Shown one piece after another: positions 8,877 to 19,000 of a DNA stretch of 64,000 nucleotides. Below the pieces are notes generated by a model, which worked only from the letters and a program-made list of their open reading frames with translations, did no database searches and was not told where the DNA came from. Made by a program: the position numbers and the translations under genes. Every line of letters begins with the position of its first letter. The stretch's first letter is position 1. The stretch is taken from contig JANYBL010000109.1 of NCBI GenBank assembly GCA_025360815.1, positions 62,001-126,000 on the forward strand, given 5' to 3'. This DNA comes from Burkholderiales bacterium (GTDB lineage: Bacteria; Pseudomonadota; Gammaproteobacteria; Burkholderiales; Usitatibacteraceae).

Positions 8877-10124
8877 TTAACCCTCCGTCTCCACATCTGG
8901 AATATGGTTAAACGCAATCGCCATTTTGCCGTGATCTATCGCGCGGTGTGCGCCGCCGAAATAAACAGCCCGTTTGCCGTATTTTAGCGATACCGCATCG
9001 ATGACAGAATTGAGTTGTTTGTTGTCATTATCGACATCAAACAGCGATGCAGTGTGGCCGCCTGCGGGCGCTAAATCCCAGAACGTCACGGCCACTTGCA
9101 GCGGTATGAGGTGTTTTTTCTTTGGATATTTTTTCCACATTGCGTCAATCGCATGCAATAGCGCGAGCGTATCTTGCGTTTGCATCAAACGGGTCTCGTA
9201 TTCCCAAGACGGCGCATTGATAAACTTAACTTTGATTGCAAGCCGCCCGACAAAATAATCCACCTTTCGCAGCCGCATCGCGGCCTTTTGCGTGAGCCGA
9301 TCCAGCACTGCGTAGGCATCGTTTTTATTCCGCAAGACCGGCGGCAATACGTGAGAATGGCCAATCGAGCCTATCTCGCTTTCATCAACATGAATCTCAA
9401 CGCCGCGTAGCTTTTGATAAAACCGGTCACCGCCCACACCGCCCCACACGGTGCGAAGCTGATCCGATGTTTGGGCATAGAGTTGCGCAATAGTGTGGAT
9501 GCCGTAATGATTCAGCCGCACTTCCATGTTGTGGCCGATGCCATTCAACGCGCGCAGCGGCAGGTTCTCGATTTTTGCGGGGACGTCATTCGCCTGCAAG
9601 ATCACCAGTCCGTCTGGCTTTTGCATATCCGAAGCAAGCTTGGCTAAAAATGTGTTGGGCGCGATGCCGATTGAAACCTTTAAATACGCGCCTACTTTTG
9701 CCGCCAAATTGCGTTTAATGTCGTTCGCCAATTCCGTCACACGCTCAACTGTTCTGTAGCCCGCCGGTAAATCGCAAATCATTTCATCAATCGACAATAC
9801 TTCGCGCACCGGCGCGATTTCATCCACTGCCTTTATCGCCTTATGATGAAAATCAATATAAATTTCGTGCCGCGCTACCACGAGCAGAATATCTGGAATC
9901 AGCTTTTTGGCTTCGCCGACATTGGTTAGTGTTTTCACGCCAAATTTCTTCGCCTCATAACTTGCCGCAATCAGGCAAGTCGAATCCGCCAGCATCGGCA
10001 CTACGCCCACTGGCTTGCCGCGCAACTCCGGGCGCACCTGCTGCTCGCAGGAAGCGAAATAAGAATTGAAATCGACCAAGAGTGCCGACAGCGGTGGTCG
10101 TGGAGGAGGATGAGATGAGGGCAT
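8877..10124 (-). CDS. Y-family DNA polymerase (UmuC/DinB-like)
   Basis: This 415-residue protein has the Y-family palm. L-L-V-D-F-N-S-Y-F-A-S-C-E-Q-Q carries the first metal-binding Asp (residue 18) and the steric-gate aromatic, and L-S-I-D-E-M carries the second Asp/Glu pair near 120. A helix-hairpin-helix (L-N-G-I-G...) and a little-finger region follow. A degenerate clamp-binding motif (A-S-L-F) is near 375. Such polymerases copy damaged templates. Some databases misname this clade 'type VI secretion ImpB' after the old ImpB/MucB/SamB plasmid family, but nothing here relates to secretion. No umuD, lexA or imuA is adjacent, so SOS control cannot be inferred. Confidence 0.88.
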   Translation of the reverse strand: MPSSHPPPRPPLSALLVDFNSYFASCEQQVRPELRGKPVGVVPMLADSTCLIAASYEAKKFGVKTLTNVGEAKKLIPDILLVVARHEIYIDFHHKAIKAVDEIAPVREVLSIDEMICDLPAGYRTVERVTELANDIKRNLAAKVGAYLKVSIGIAPNTFLAKLASDMQKPDGLVILQANDVPAKIENLPLRALNGIGHNMEVRLNHYGIHTIAQLYAQTSDQLRTVWGGVGGDRFYQKLRGVEIHVDESEIGSIGHSHVLPPVLRNKNDAYAVLDRLTQKAAMRLRKVDYFVGRLAIKVKFINAPSWEYETRLMQTQDTLALLHAIDAMWKKYPKKKHLIPLQVAVTFWDLAPAGGHTASLFDVDNDNKQLNSVIDAVSLKYGKRAVYFGGAHRAIDHGKMAIAFNHIPDVETEG

Positions 10125-10217
10125 GGCGTCACAAAGTTTACGCCGTTTTACGAATGCTGTAAGAAGTTACAGCGATGGCCAAAACGCCGCGCCAGTGCTT
10201 GTGTTTGGGGTGATCGT

Positions 10218-10727
10218 CTAGGTCGTACTAAAGTCAGTCATCGCCAGCAGCGTCATCGCCAGTGCTTCTAGTCCAACACGATCTTCGTCATCAAACCGCG
10301 CCAGCTTCGGACTATCAATATCAAGAACGCCAATGACCTTGCCGTCAACAATAAGCGGAATCACGATCTCAGAGTTGGAGGCCGAATCACAGGCAATATG
10401 GCCGGGGAAATCATGGACATCTTTTACGACATAAGTCTCACGATGAAACGCAGCATTACCGCAAACGCCGCGCGGGGCGGGCATTACGGGGATACGGACA
10501 CAGGCGGGTTTGCCTTGGAAAGGGCCCAGTACCAGGTCGTTCCCCCGCAGAAAATAAAACCCCACCCAGTTCAAATCGGACAGCATTAAGTAGACGAGTG
10601 ATGAAAAATTGGCCGTATTCGCCATCACATCCCGCTCACCCGTCAACAAGCCTTCAAGCTGTTTATTGAGGTCTGAATAGAATTCTATTTTCGATGCGCT
10701 GCTGCTAGTGGCGGTGGCTTCAAACAT
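10218..10727 (-). CDS. msrC: Free methionine-(R)-sulfoxide reductase (GAF-type fRMsr)
   Basis: A single GAF domain of 169 residues with the three family cysteines at positions 76 (Q-G-K-P-A-C), 89 (G-V-C-G) and 113 (H-I-A-C-D). In the E. coli enzyme these form the catalytic and resolving disulfide set. The motif S-N-S-E-I-V-I-P-L and G-V-L-D-I-D-S-P follow as in other fRMsr proteins. It reduces free Met-R-sulfoxide in the cytoplasm using thioredoxin. It stands as a single gene between the polymerase and a small secreted-protein gene, all on the minus strand. Confidence 0.9.
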   Translation of the reverse strand: MFEATATSSSASKIEFYSDLNKQLEGLLTGERDVMANTANFSSLVYLMLSDLNWVGFYFLRGNDLVLGPFQGKPACVRIPVMPAPRGVCGNAAFHRETYVVKDVHDFPGHIACDSASNSEIVIPLIVDGKVIGVLDIDSPKLARFDDEDRVGLEALAMTLLAMTDFSTT

Positions 10728-10831
10728 ATTGGTTCCGATGCGTTGCGGGTGCCGTAAACGCGTTAAATGGCTGACGAGTGCAATGCCTGAAATATATTAG
10801 GCAAGTTCTCAAGTGTATCAATGCCCGCCGC

Positions 10832-10869
10832 AAATAAAAAGCCCGGCCCTCACGAGGAAGAGCCGGGCT
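10832..10869 (-). terminator. Terminator of the small secreted-protein gene
   Basis: On the minus strand AGCCCGGC (10869-10862) pairs with GCCGGGCT (10847-10840) and runs into a T-rich stretch (TTTTTATTT). The loop contains a small inner CCT...AGG helix. It lies 22 nt past the stop of the 10891-11247 gene. Confidence 0.85.
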
Positions 10870-10890
10870 GAGGAGATTTGCTAAAGCTGT

Positions 10891-11247
10891 TTACTGTGCT
10901 GGTGCTACAGCAGGCTTAACTTGCTTGTCGTGCTTTTGGCGATGAATCCGCTTGCTGTCTTTGTTTTCCATTCTAGTCAATTTGGCGCGTTCTTTTTTTG
11001 TTACCACGCCGTCGGCTTTGGCAGCGGTTTCGGCCTTGCTCAGATTGGCTTCACGCTTGTCCAAGCGGGCTGCTTCTTTGTCGGTCAACTGGCCGGATGC
11101 CACGCCTTGTGCGATTCGCTTTTCTTGGTTAGCTTGGCGCGCGTCGATTTTTGGCGTGTTGGTGCCGGGTGTGGCTGGTGCTTGCGCCAAAACGGATGCG
11201 CTGATGACGGTGGCAAACAAGGCGGCTACGAGGGATTTTGTGTTCAT
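10891..11247 (-). CDS. Small secreted Lys/Ala-rich protein of unknown function
   Basis: The 118-residue precursor has a clear signal peptide (residues 1-22, cleavage after V-L-A). The mature part is highly charged and made of two related helix pairs: R-I-A-Q-G-V-A-S-G-Q-L-T-x-x-E-A and A-D-G-V-V-T-K-K-E-R, ending in Lys/His-rich Q-K-H-D. Such R-I-x-x-G-V-x-S-G-x-L-T / A-D-G-x-V-T-x-x-E-R proteins are frequent in proteobacteria but have no assigned role; the second half looks EF-hand-like in spacing only. It has its own terminator and is divergent from ptrB. Confidence 0.75.
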   Translation of the reverse strand: MNTKSLVAALFATVISASVLAQAPATPGTNTPKIDARQANQEKRIAQGVASGQLTDKEAARLDKREANLSKAETAAKADGVVTKKERAKLTRMENKDSKRIHRQKHDKQVKPAVAPAQ

Positions 11248-11473
11248 GGTATTTCCTTTTTGGTTGGGGGTGACGTACTTTTGTCGTGCTTATGTCGTAT
11301 TTTTATCGCATTTTAGTTTAAACGGTTAAAGGTTTTTTTTGCTGCTGTGCCCGAATAACGCTTGCCCCCTAGGCGCGTTTACGCCAAATTCTGTGAACTT
11401 TGTATCAATGTGTTGCAGGCAATAACAGCGGGGTTGTTTATAATGTGGAGCTTAACCCTGAATGGAGCGTTTC

Positions 11474-13633
11474 ATGTCGAATCGATTTATTGCCGCCGCC
11501 GCAATGTCATCAAGTTTTATTTTCTCGCTAATTTGCTGCTTTGCTCAAGCCCAACCAACAACCCCGTCAATTGCGCCTATGCCACCCATTGCTAAAAAAA
11601 TTCCCAAAACAGCCGAAAATTTTGGTGACAAGCGTACCGACGACTATTTTTGGCTACGCGAAAAATCAAACCCGGAGGTCGTCGATTATTTAAAAGCTGA
11701 AAACGCTTATACGCAAACCGTACTCGGCCCGATGAAGGATTTTCAGGCGCAGCTATATCAAGACATGCTCTCGCGCATCAAAGAAACCGACGAAAATGTC
11801 CCCTATAAAAAGGGTGACTATTTTTATTACACCCGTACCGAGATGGGCAAGCAGTACAGCATTTACGCACGTAAAAAAGGCAGCCTGACCGCCCCCGAAG
11901 AAATTATGCTTGATGCGAACGAGCTGGCGAAAGGCAAGCCGTTCTTTGCTATTGGCACCATGGATGTCAGCCCGGACGGCAAACTGGTCGCGTACTCGAC
12001 GGACATTACTGGCTTTCGCCAGTACACCTTAAGTTTTAAGGATTTGGGGTCGGGCAAAACGCTTGATGACAAGATCGAACGCGTTACCTCAATCGCTTGG
12101 GCGAACGATAACAAAACTGTTTTCTATGTCACCGAGGACGCGACCACCAAACGCAGCGATAAATTTTTCCGCCATAAGCTAGGCGAAAAAAATGATCCGA
12201 TGTTGTTTGAAGAAAAAGACGAGCTCTATGGCATCGGTGTAGAAACCACCCGCAGCCAAGGCTACATCATTCTGACTTCCGCCAGCTCCGAAACGACCGA
12301 GCAACAACTGCTCGATGCGAACAAACCTGACGGCAAATTTGCTGTTTACATGAAACGCAAAGACAACATCAAATACGGGATCGATCATCACGGTAAAGAT
12401 TTTTTTATTGTGATTAACGACAAAGGTCGAAACTCAAGGCTCGTTAAGGCACCTGAAGGCAAAGCCGATAAGGCAAAGTGGGTGGAGATCATCCCTCATC
12501 GCGCCGACGTGAAGCTTGACGGCGTAGATATGTTTAAAAATTATTTCGTTGCGATTGAAAAATCAGGCGGCCTACCGAAGCTGCGTGTGTTTGATTTAAA
12601 GGGTGAGTCAAAAGGCGGTGCGAAGAAGGCCAAACCGCACGACATCACCTTCCCGGAGGCAGCTTACGAAGCCTCACCTGGCCAAAACGCCGAATACGAT
12701 TCTGCACAGTATCGTTTTAACTACAGCTCGCTCGTCACGCCCAATTCAGTGTTTGATTACGATATCAATACGCGCGCCCGTGACCTGAAAAAGCAGCAGG
12801 AAGTGTTAGGCGGCTATAAGCCGGAGGATTACCAAGCTGAGCGCATCATGGTCAAAGCCGCGGACGGCGCGATGATCCCGGTCTCGCTCGTTTACAAAAA
12901 ATCGTTAAAGCGCGCAGGGCCACAGCCGTTATTACTTTATGGCTACGGCTCTTACGGAATCTCCATGCCATTGGGTATGCGTTCGTCGCGCCTGGCCTTG
13001 ATTGATCGCGGCATGATCTACGCTATTGCCCACATTCGCGGCGGTGGCGAAATGGGCAAAGCGTGGCATGACAACGGCAAAATGATGAAAAAGAAAAATA
13101 CCTTCACCGATTTCATCAACGTTGCCGAATATCTGGTCGCCAATAAATATACCTCGCCCAATCAGCTCGCGATTCAGGGCGGCAGTGCGGGGGGGTTGCT
13201 GATGGGCGCGGTCACCAATATGCGGCCAGATTTGTTCAAGGCCGTTGTTTCGCAGGTGCCGTTCGTCGATGTTATGAACACGATGCTCGATGCGACCTTA
13301 CCGTTAACAGTCGGCGAGTATTTGGAGTGGGGCAATCCGAATGAAAAGCCAGCGTACCAATACATGCGTTCTTATTCACCCTACGATAATTTGGCCAAGG
13401 GCGCATACCCCGCGATGCTTGTTGAGACCTCACTCAACGATAGCCAGGTGATGTATTGGGAACCAGCCAAGTACGTTGCCAAGCTACGCACATTGAAAAC
13501 CGATAACAATGTGCTGCTGCTCAAAACCAATCTGGACGCGGGGCATGGCGGCGCTTCTGGGCGCTATGATTATTTGAAAGAAATTGCGATTACGTATTCG
13601 TTCGTGCTTTCGCAGATGGGGATTGTCAAATAA
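11474..13633 (+). CDS. ptrB: Oligopeptidase B (S9 prolyl-oligopeptidase family)
   Basis: The protein is 719 residues from ATG 11474, which is preferred over ATG 11462 because GGAG at 11464-11467 is correctly spaced for it. It has a signal-like N-terminus (to about residue 27, C-F-A-Q-A), so it may be periplasmic, unlike cytoplasmic E. coli PtrB. A seven-bladed propeller region spans about 80-420 and an alpha/beta hydrolase domain follows. Catalytic Ser571 is in G-G-S-A-G-G-L, the Asp follows in N-D-S-Q-V, and the His is in D-A-G-H-G-G-A-S-G-R. The enzyme cleaves short peptides after basic residues. A TATAAT box at 11439-11444 precedes it, with no convincing -35. Confidence 0.9.
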   Translation: MSNRFIAAAAMSSSFIFSLICCFAQAQPTTPSIAPMPPIAKKIPKTAENFGDKRTDDYFWLREKSNPEVVDYLKAENAYTQTVLGPMKDFQAQLYQDMLSRIKETDENVPYKKGDYFYYTRTEMGKQYSIYARKKGSLTAPEEIMLDANELAKGKPFFAIGTMDVSPDGKLVAYSTDITGFRQYTLSFKDLGSGKTLDDKIERVTSIAWANDNKTVFYVTEDATTKRSDKFFRHKLGEKNDPMLFEEKDELYGIGVETTRSQGYIILTSASSETTEQQLLDANKPDGKFAVYMKRKDNIKYGIDHHGKDFFIVINDKGRNSRLVKAPEGKADKAKWVEIIPHRADVKLDGVDMFKNYFVAIEKSGGLPKLRVFDLKGESKGGAKKAKPHDITFPEAAYEASPGQNAEYDSAQYRFNYSSLVTPNSVFDYDINTRARDLKKQQEVLGGYKPEDYQAERIMVKAADGAMIPVSLVYKKSLKRAGPQPLLLYGYGSYGISMPLGMRSSRLALIDRGMIYAIAHIRGGGEMGKAWHDNGKMMKKKNTFTDFINVAEYLVANKYTSPNQLAIQGGSAGGLLMGAVTNMRPDLFKAVVSQVPFVDVMNTMLDATLPLTVGEYLEWGNPNEKPAYQYMRSYSPYDNLAKGAYPAMLVETSLNDSQVMYWEPAKYVAKLRTLKTDNNVLLLKTNLDAGHGGASGRYDYLKEIAITYSFVLSQMGIVK

Positions 13634-13813
13634 GCCACGTTTGAGTTGCGGAGTGGAGGGGAAGGAGGAAGGAATTTTCAGCGGCGGATATTTTGACGTT
13701 ATCGAAAATTTGATTGCCGCTCCTCCTCGCTCTGCTGCCCCCTCACATCCCTTGTCCCCAAACGGGGAAGCGAATCGCGCGACTGCAAATATCGTAAAAA
13801 TCATCAACATCTC

Positions 13814-14704
13814 ATGACGACCGCCAAACAAACCCCAACTCTCCAGCTCTTCGCCGTCTGCGTAATTATTTGGGGCACAACATGGCTGGCGATTACTTAT
13901 CAGCTTGGCCATGTCGCAGAGGAAATGTCCGTCGGCTACCGTTTCATGCTGGCAGCTGCTGCGCTCTTTGCGTACTGCACTTGGAAAAAAATTCCACTCA
14001 AATTTAGCGCAAAGCAACACGGCGATTTCGTCTTGTTGGGCGCGGCCATGTTTTGCATCAGCTATATCTTTGTTTACTACGCCGAAACCTACATCGTCTC
14101 CGGCATGGTTGCTGTCGCTTACTCCGCCAGCCCAATGATCAATATGCTCGGTGCACGACTGTTTTTTGGCACACCGATGACGCGGCGTGTTGCCGTAGCC
14201 TCGCTGTTTGGTGTTGCGGGCATCGTCGCTGTGTTCTGGCACGAGTTCAGCCACATCTCGGACAGCCGCAATGCCGAATTGGGAATTATCCTGACCATAG
14301 TCTCGGTCATAGCCTCCTCCGCCGGCTCAATGGCGGCCACGCGCAACGCCAAGTTTGGCTACAACACTTGGGCGAGCATGGCCTGGAGCATGCTGTATGG
14401 CGGCTTCCTGTCGCTGGTGGTTGGGGTGGCGATGGGCAAACCATTTGCGGTTGATCTTACCGCCGGATATTTTGCCTCGCTCTTTTATTTAGCAATCGCC
14501 GGCTCTGTCATCACCTTCGGCTGCTACTTAACCCTCATCGGCCGAATCGGCCCCGCGAAAGCAGGCTACGTCGGTGTGATGGTGCCAATTGTCGCGTTGG
14601 TTGTGTCGTTCTTTTTTGAGAAATTCGCGTGGGGCTGGTTGACGACGCTGGGAGTGGCATTGTCAGTTGTGGGGAATGTCGTGATGCTGAGGAAGGGCAG
14701 GTAG
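13814..14704 (+). CDS. EamA/DMT-family transporter
   Basis: A 296-residue protein with ten predicted helices in two EamA repeats. The first repeat begins V-I-I-W-G-T-T-W-L-A, a hallmark of the family. The second contains G-S-V-I-T-F-G-C-Y-L and ends with a helix and a short basic tail (L-R-K-G-R). Members export amino acids or metabolites or act as permeases; the substrate is not predictable. It lies 180 nt after ptrB with no obvious terminator between them. Confidence 0.88.
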   Translation: MTTAKQTPTLQLFAVCVIIWGTTWLAITYQLGHVAEEMSVGYRFMLAAAALFAYCTWKKIPLKFSAKQHGDFVLLGAAMFCISYIFVYYAETYIVSGMVAVAYSASPMINMLGARLFFGTPMTRRVAVASLFGVAGIVAVFWHEFSHISDSRNAELGIILTIVSVIASSAGSMAATRNAKFGYNTWASMAWSMLYGGFLSLVVGVAMGKPFAVDLTAGYFASLFYLAIAGSVITFGCYLTLIGRIGPAKAGYVGVMVPIVALVVSFFFEKFAWGWLTTLGVALSVVGNVVMLRKGR

Positions 14705-14903
14705 GAGAAATATGAGAATGGCGACGTGTGGAATGCGCTCGCCAAAACGTACCCCATAACACCATAGTTTGGTATTTATATCGACGGTGTCCGACTTCGC
14801 GATACTTGCCGTCGATGCCAAGCCGTATGGCCAGAAAATTGGTGGTATCCTCAAACCGTTTATTGATTGGAATGCCTTGTTTACACTTATCGAATTTTCT
14901 CAC

Positions 14904-15497
14904 ATGCGAAAAAATTTCGTCAGCCTCGCGATTATCCTGGGTTTGTTTTTTGTAGCGGGCTGCGCAACGGACGCACCGCTATCACGTGCCGCCAATGATC
15001 CATTGCTTAGAAAAGCGAATGTCAACGTCAGGATCGATGCGTCGCCGGGAAAATATCAGCGCTTCGAATCTGGTTTCGATTTTATCGATAAGACCAAGCC
15101 AAATTCAGCAGATCTTCGAGCGACGCTGCGGGCAACAAAATTACAGCCATCGCAACAATGGGGCTCAGACATCACATTCTGTGTGCGTGGCACGCAACCG
15201 CGGGCAAAAACTTGTATTTTGTTTAGTCAAACTGAAGGCGGCAAGCAGTTTAGCGTGCGCAGCGCTACCGATAGTGACGATAAAGCCGTCAAGACGGTTG
15301 TCAACATATTTCCGCCATCACTGAACATCGCCGAACCGATTGACTTGCGAATTCAGATTGAGCCCAACCTGGCGATATTCGGTGTTAATGGCAAAGAAAT
15401 TTATCGTCAGTCGTTCGTCGATAACCCGAAGATATTTGAGTTTCGTTGTTCTTCGGTGGTTTGCGATATCGAGTTCTATGAGCCTTTGATGAATTAA
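14904..15497 (+). CDS. Putative lipoprotein of unknown function
   Basis: The in-frame reading region extends upstream to a TTG at 14769, but the ATG at 14904 begins a textbook lipoprotein signal: M-R-K-N, a hydrophobic core, then the lipobox V-A-G-C with Cys20. The 197-residue product has no domain I recognise. The mature part is predicted to be mostly beta-strand with four further cysteines (C-V-R-G-T, K-T-C-I-L, F-R-C-S-S, V-V-C-D), probably two disulfides. It is the last gene before the left end of the putative island. Confidence 0.65.
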   Translation: MRKNFVSLAIILGLFFVAGCATDAPLSRAANDPLLRKANVNVRIDASPGKYQRFESGFDFIDKTKPNSADLRATLRATKLQPSQQWGSDITFCVRGTQPRAKTCILFSQTEGGKQFSVRSATDSDDKAVKTVVNIFPPSLNIAEPIDLRIQIEPNLAIFGVNGKEIYRQSFVDNPKIFEFRCSSVVCDIEFYEPLMN

Positions 15498-15613
15498 TGC
15501 CCTTTTTGGAAAGTGCCCTTAGGCTCGCCACCCAAAGACTACCTTATGGTGAATGGCGCCTCTATAGAAACCTGCACCAACCCTAGCGGTTGAGCCAATC
15601 AGCCCGCAAAACC

Positions 15614-15746
15614 TTATGCCTTAGGGTACTGCCCTTTTTCCATAAACTGCGCCAACGCAGCCCTCGCTTTTTCCCGTACTGCAGCCTTTATTGGCGACGA
15701 CCAACCAAACAATAACCCGATCGGCCCGAGTGCTTGGCTTGACCAG
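15614..15746 (-). pseudogene. Orphan 3' fragment of an NTF2-family gene (left direct repeat)
   Basis: Positions 15621-15746 match 33551-33676 at 116 of 126 positions in the same orientation, and the stop codon (15614-15616) aligns with the stop of the intact NTF2-family gene at 33544. The fragment encodes 42 residues of the C-terminus (37 identical) ending in M-E-K-G-Q-Y-P-K. Similarity stops abruptly at 15746/15747. The reading frame runs on to an ATG at 15817 through unrelated sequence. I read it as the displaced old end of the gene now completed at 33544-34041. Confidence 0.85.
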
Positions 15747-15931
15747 TTCGCGGGTGCAATAGCCTTTGGCGTTGCGCTGTAAATCTTCTCCGGGATCGAA
15801 ATCGTGTACTGGGTCAAATGAAAAAATGAAAAAAAGCCGTTTTTGACACAGGACTTTTTGTTGGACAGCAGTGCTGGGGAGCAGCAGCCAAGCTTGTATA
15901 GCTGGTTATTCGCGCAACAAAAATTTTCTTG

Positions 15932-15960
15932 TTGACAAATTAATATTATCGTCGCAACAT
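15932..15960 (+). promoter_or_regulatory. Sigma-70-type promoter of the TonB-receptor operon
   Basis: TTGACA at 15932-15937, a 17-bp spacer, and CAACAT at 15955-15960. The -35 is perfect and the -10 is weak, but the layout is the same as at 27302-27330 in front of the GH3 operon, where the operator also follows the -10 directly. The 5' leader would be about 100 nt. Confidence 0.6.
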
Positions 15961-15968
15961 TAACCCTT

Positions 15969-15990
15969 AAATTGGGTACGTTCCCAATTT
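15969..15990 (+). promoter_or_regulatory. Palindromic operator, probably for the LacI-type regulator
   Basis: AAATTGGG (15969-15976) and CCCAATTT (15983-15990) flank the centre TACGTT. The central CG and the dyad are typical of LacI-family operators. The site starts 8 nt after the -10, so binding should block initiation. A near-identical site lies at 27334-27359, and the only LacI-type gene in view is at 32350-33378 in the same locus. Confidence 0.8.
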
Positions 15991-16067
15991 GAATCCAAAA
16001 CCGATAAGCGGCATCACACTAACCGCACAACATAACGTCAAAATTACATAACTCTGGAGGAGTAGAA

Positions 16068-19000
16068 ATGAATAAGTTCGCCAAGAACGGCTGGCCAAAA
16101 AACAGCAAACGGCATCCAATATTGAGACTTACACCCATTGCGGCTGCTTGTTCTGCGCTACTCTTCACAGCGAGCAATGTCTATTCGCAGCAAACCGTTA
16201 GTGATGTCAAGCCCGGTACAAATGCAGACGCCAGCAAAGATACTGCAAAGGATGAAGCTGCTAAACGCGAGGCCGATAAAAAAGAGGCAGAAAAAAAAGA
16301 AGCCGCTAGAAAAGAGGCCGCAAAGACTGCTCCACAAACGCTGGAAGCTGTTGTGGTTACCGGCCTTCGCCGCTCTATTGAGACATCGGTCGCCGCTAAG
16401 CGCAATTCAGACTCTATTATTGAAGCAGTTTCCGCCGAGGATATTGGCAAATTGCCCGACACAAGTATCGCTGAGTCGTTGGCCCGGCTGCCCGGCTTAA
16501 CCGGGCAGCGCGGCCCAGACGGTCGCGTCAATGTGATTTCAATCCGTGGCCTTTCACCGGCTTTTGCGGGCGCGTTGCTGAACGGGCGCGAAGTCGTTAG
16601 TTCCAACGACAGTCGCGCTGTTGAGTACGACCAATTTCCCTCTGAACTTGTCGGCTCTGCCGTCGTCTATAAAACGCCGGATGCTGCGCTGATCGGCCAA
16701 GGGTTGTCTGGTACCGTTGATATCCGTACATTGAATCCACTAGATGTTCGCGGCCGCACCTTCGTCGTGAATATACGAGGCGAACGCAATTCAAACGGCA
16801 ATCTCGTCCCAGGCGTGGCGAACCCGACCGGCTCACGCATCAGCTTCTCGTACGTCGATCAATTTGCCAACAACACCATCGGTGTTGCGGCGGGATTTGC
16901 AAGGCTCGATGTATCGAGCCAAGTGAAATTGACCGAGCTTGTGCAATACGGCGATTTTACGCCGTATGGCCTGCCAATTAGTGGCAACGTGCCCTCCAAA
17001 TTTCCAATCACACCTGGCGGCGCGACCGGCCAATCGCTGCTGCCGATGTTTTGGACTGCAACATCGTCATCAAAAAAGAACACTCGCGACGGTTTGGTGT
17101 TGGCGCTCGAATATAAGCCCAATGCGGATCTACATAGCCAGCTGGATTTGTATTATTCCAAATTTGATACGCATGAAGTTGGCGGAAAATTCCTCACAAG
17201 CATGTTTGGCAACTGGGGCAACTTGACACCCAATCTGTCAAATGTGGTTACTACTCAAGGTGGTTTGAATACCTATACAACAAGCGCCACCGCAGATCAG
17301 CTCGCGGTCACCACGGGTAACTTTGATACCAAGCGCAAAGATAACATTGCCGCCCTCGGTTGGAACACATCGGTAAAACTTGACGATAAATGGCGCGCGG
17401 TCGCTGACTTAAGTTTCTCCCGCGATACGCGCGATGAAACCTATAGCGAAGTCTATGGCGCACCGTTTAACAATGCGAATCAGCAGTGGCTCTATGGTGC
17501 ATTCAAGTGGAACGTGCCAATTGACGGTGGTCATCAGACTTACACGCCATTGCAAAGCAATTTTCTCTCGGATCCGTCGATTGTTAAACTTGGTGATCAA
17601 CCTGCATTTAATTTTGTGGGTGACCAGGACGCCTATACCGGTGCCGTACGAACGCCACACATAAAGGATGAAATAAAATCTATTCGTCTTTCGGCAAAAC
17701 GCACCATTGATGACGCGTATTTAAGCAAGGTTTTTGCGAGCGCAACGTTTGGTGTGAATTACACAGCGCGTGATAAAGATGTCGCCAAAAACGAATCACG
17801 GTTGTTACTACGGAAGGATAGCAACGGCAATTACATTCGTGATGTTCCTTCCGGCGCGATCGGGAACCCATTTGATTTTTCATGGGCAGGCATTCCGGGA
17901 ATTATCCGCATCGATGTCCCGGCGCTTGTTAGTAGTGGCGCGTTGAGTCAGCAAACACTGTTTGCGCAGCAGGTTGACAATAATTCAAGTGTGCATGAAA
18001 AGGTCACAACGTACTACACCAAGCTTGATATTGATACCGATCTCGCCGGAATTCCGCTCCGCGGAAATTTAGGTTTGCAAGCTATGAAGACAAAGCAAAA
18101 TGCGGATGGCTTTGAGTATCGGGGCAACAATGCCAACCCAGACATTACCCAATTGTTCAAGCGTACTGGCGGGGCAAGCTATACCGACTATTTGCCAAGC
18201 TTGAATCTAGTGGCGGATCTAAGCAATAACTGGATTGCGCGTCTTGGTTGGGCAAAGACAATTGCACGCCCCAATATTGTTGATTTGCGCGCCGGTACGA
18301 GCACGCCCACCGTGGTTGGGGATCTAGCCGGACCAAACGTTGGCAAGTGGACAACCGCGTATTCAGGCAATCCGGCGCTCGAACCATGGCGTGCAACATC
18401 TGGTGATCTCTCAATTGAAAAGTATTTTGGTAAACGTAGTTACATTTCGGTTGCGGCGTTTCGCAAAAACTTATTGAACTACATCTTCAACGGCGAGAGC
18501 TCGCGAGATAATTCTGGCTTCCCGGCAATTGCCCCACCAGGCGTTACGCCATTGCGTTTTGGCCCTGTCGTACAGCCGCTCAATGGCTCCGGTGGCAAGG
18601 TCGAAGGATATGAGCTGTCGGCAGCGTTGGAAGCAAACTTTATCCATCCAATATTGGACGGCTTTGGAATTGTCGCAAGCGTTTCCAAACTAAGCAGCTC
18701 TATCAAAGAGAAAGACAATGGTAATGTCTCGCTCAACGGTTTGTCTGGTCGCGCAAACAGCGTTACGGCTTACTATGAAGCGAACGGGATCTCTGCTCGG
18801 GTAAGCCAGCGCTATCGTTCGCCGTTTACAGCAACAACGCGCGACATTTTCTTCAATAGTACAACGCGTCAACAGGATGCCGACAAGGTGATGGATTTAC
18901 AGTTGGGCTATGCGTTTGAAGAGGGTATGTTTAAAGGCCTTTCAATTTTATTCCAAGTCAATAACGTATTGGATAAAACGACAACAAACCGTGTCACGCC

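Larger units (their letters stand above)
15747..16067. other. Intergenic region upstream of the TonB-dependent receptor
   Basis: This 321-bp gap between the NTF2 remnant and the TonB receptor gene holds no supported gene. The left third reads open on the minus strand only as the tail of the remnant frame. The right third contains the promoter (15932-15960), the palindromic operator (15969-15990) and the ribosome site CTGGAGGAG just before ATG 16068. The A/T-rich middle has no other structure I can support. Confidence 0.7.

Noticed and set aside
8877-10124. Type VI secretion protein ImpB
   Set aside because: The name comes from the ImpB/MucB/SamB polymerase family; the Y-family catalytic motifs are intact and no secretion genes are near.
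13484-14254. Long minus-strand frame (256 codons) across the ptrB end and the DMT gene
   Set aside because: It overlaps two well-supported plus-strand genes, has no family resemblance or ribosome site, and is Cys/His/Arg-rich as expected of antisense frames.
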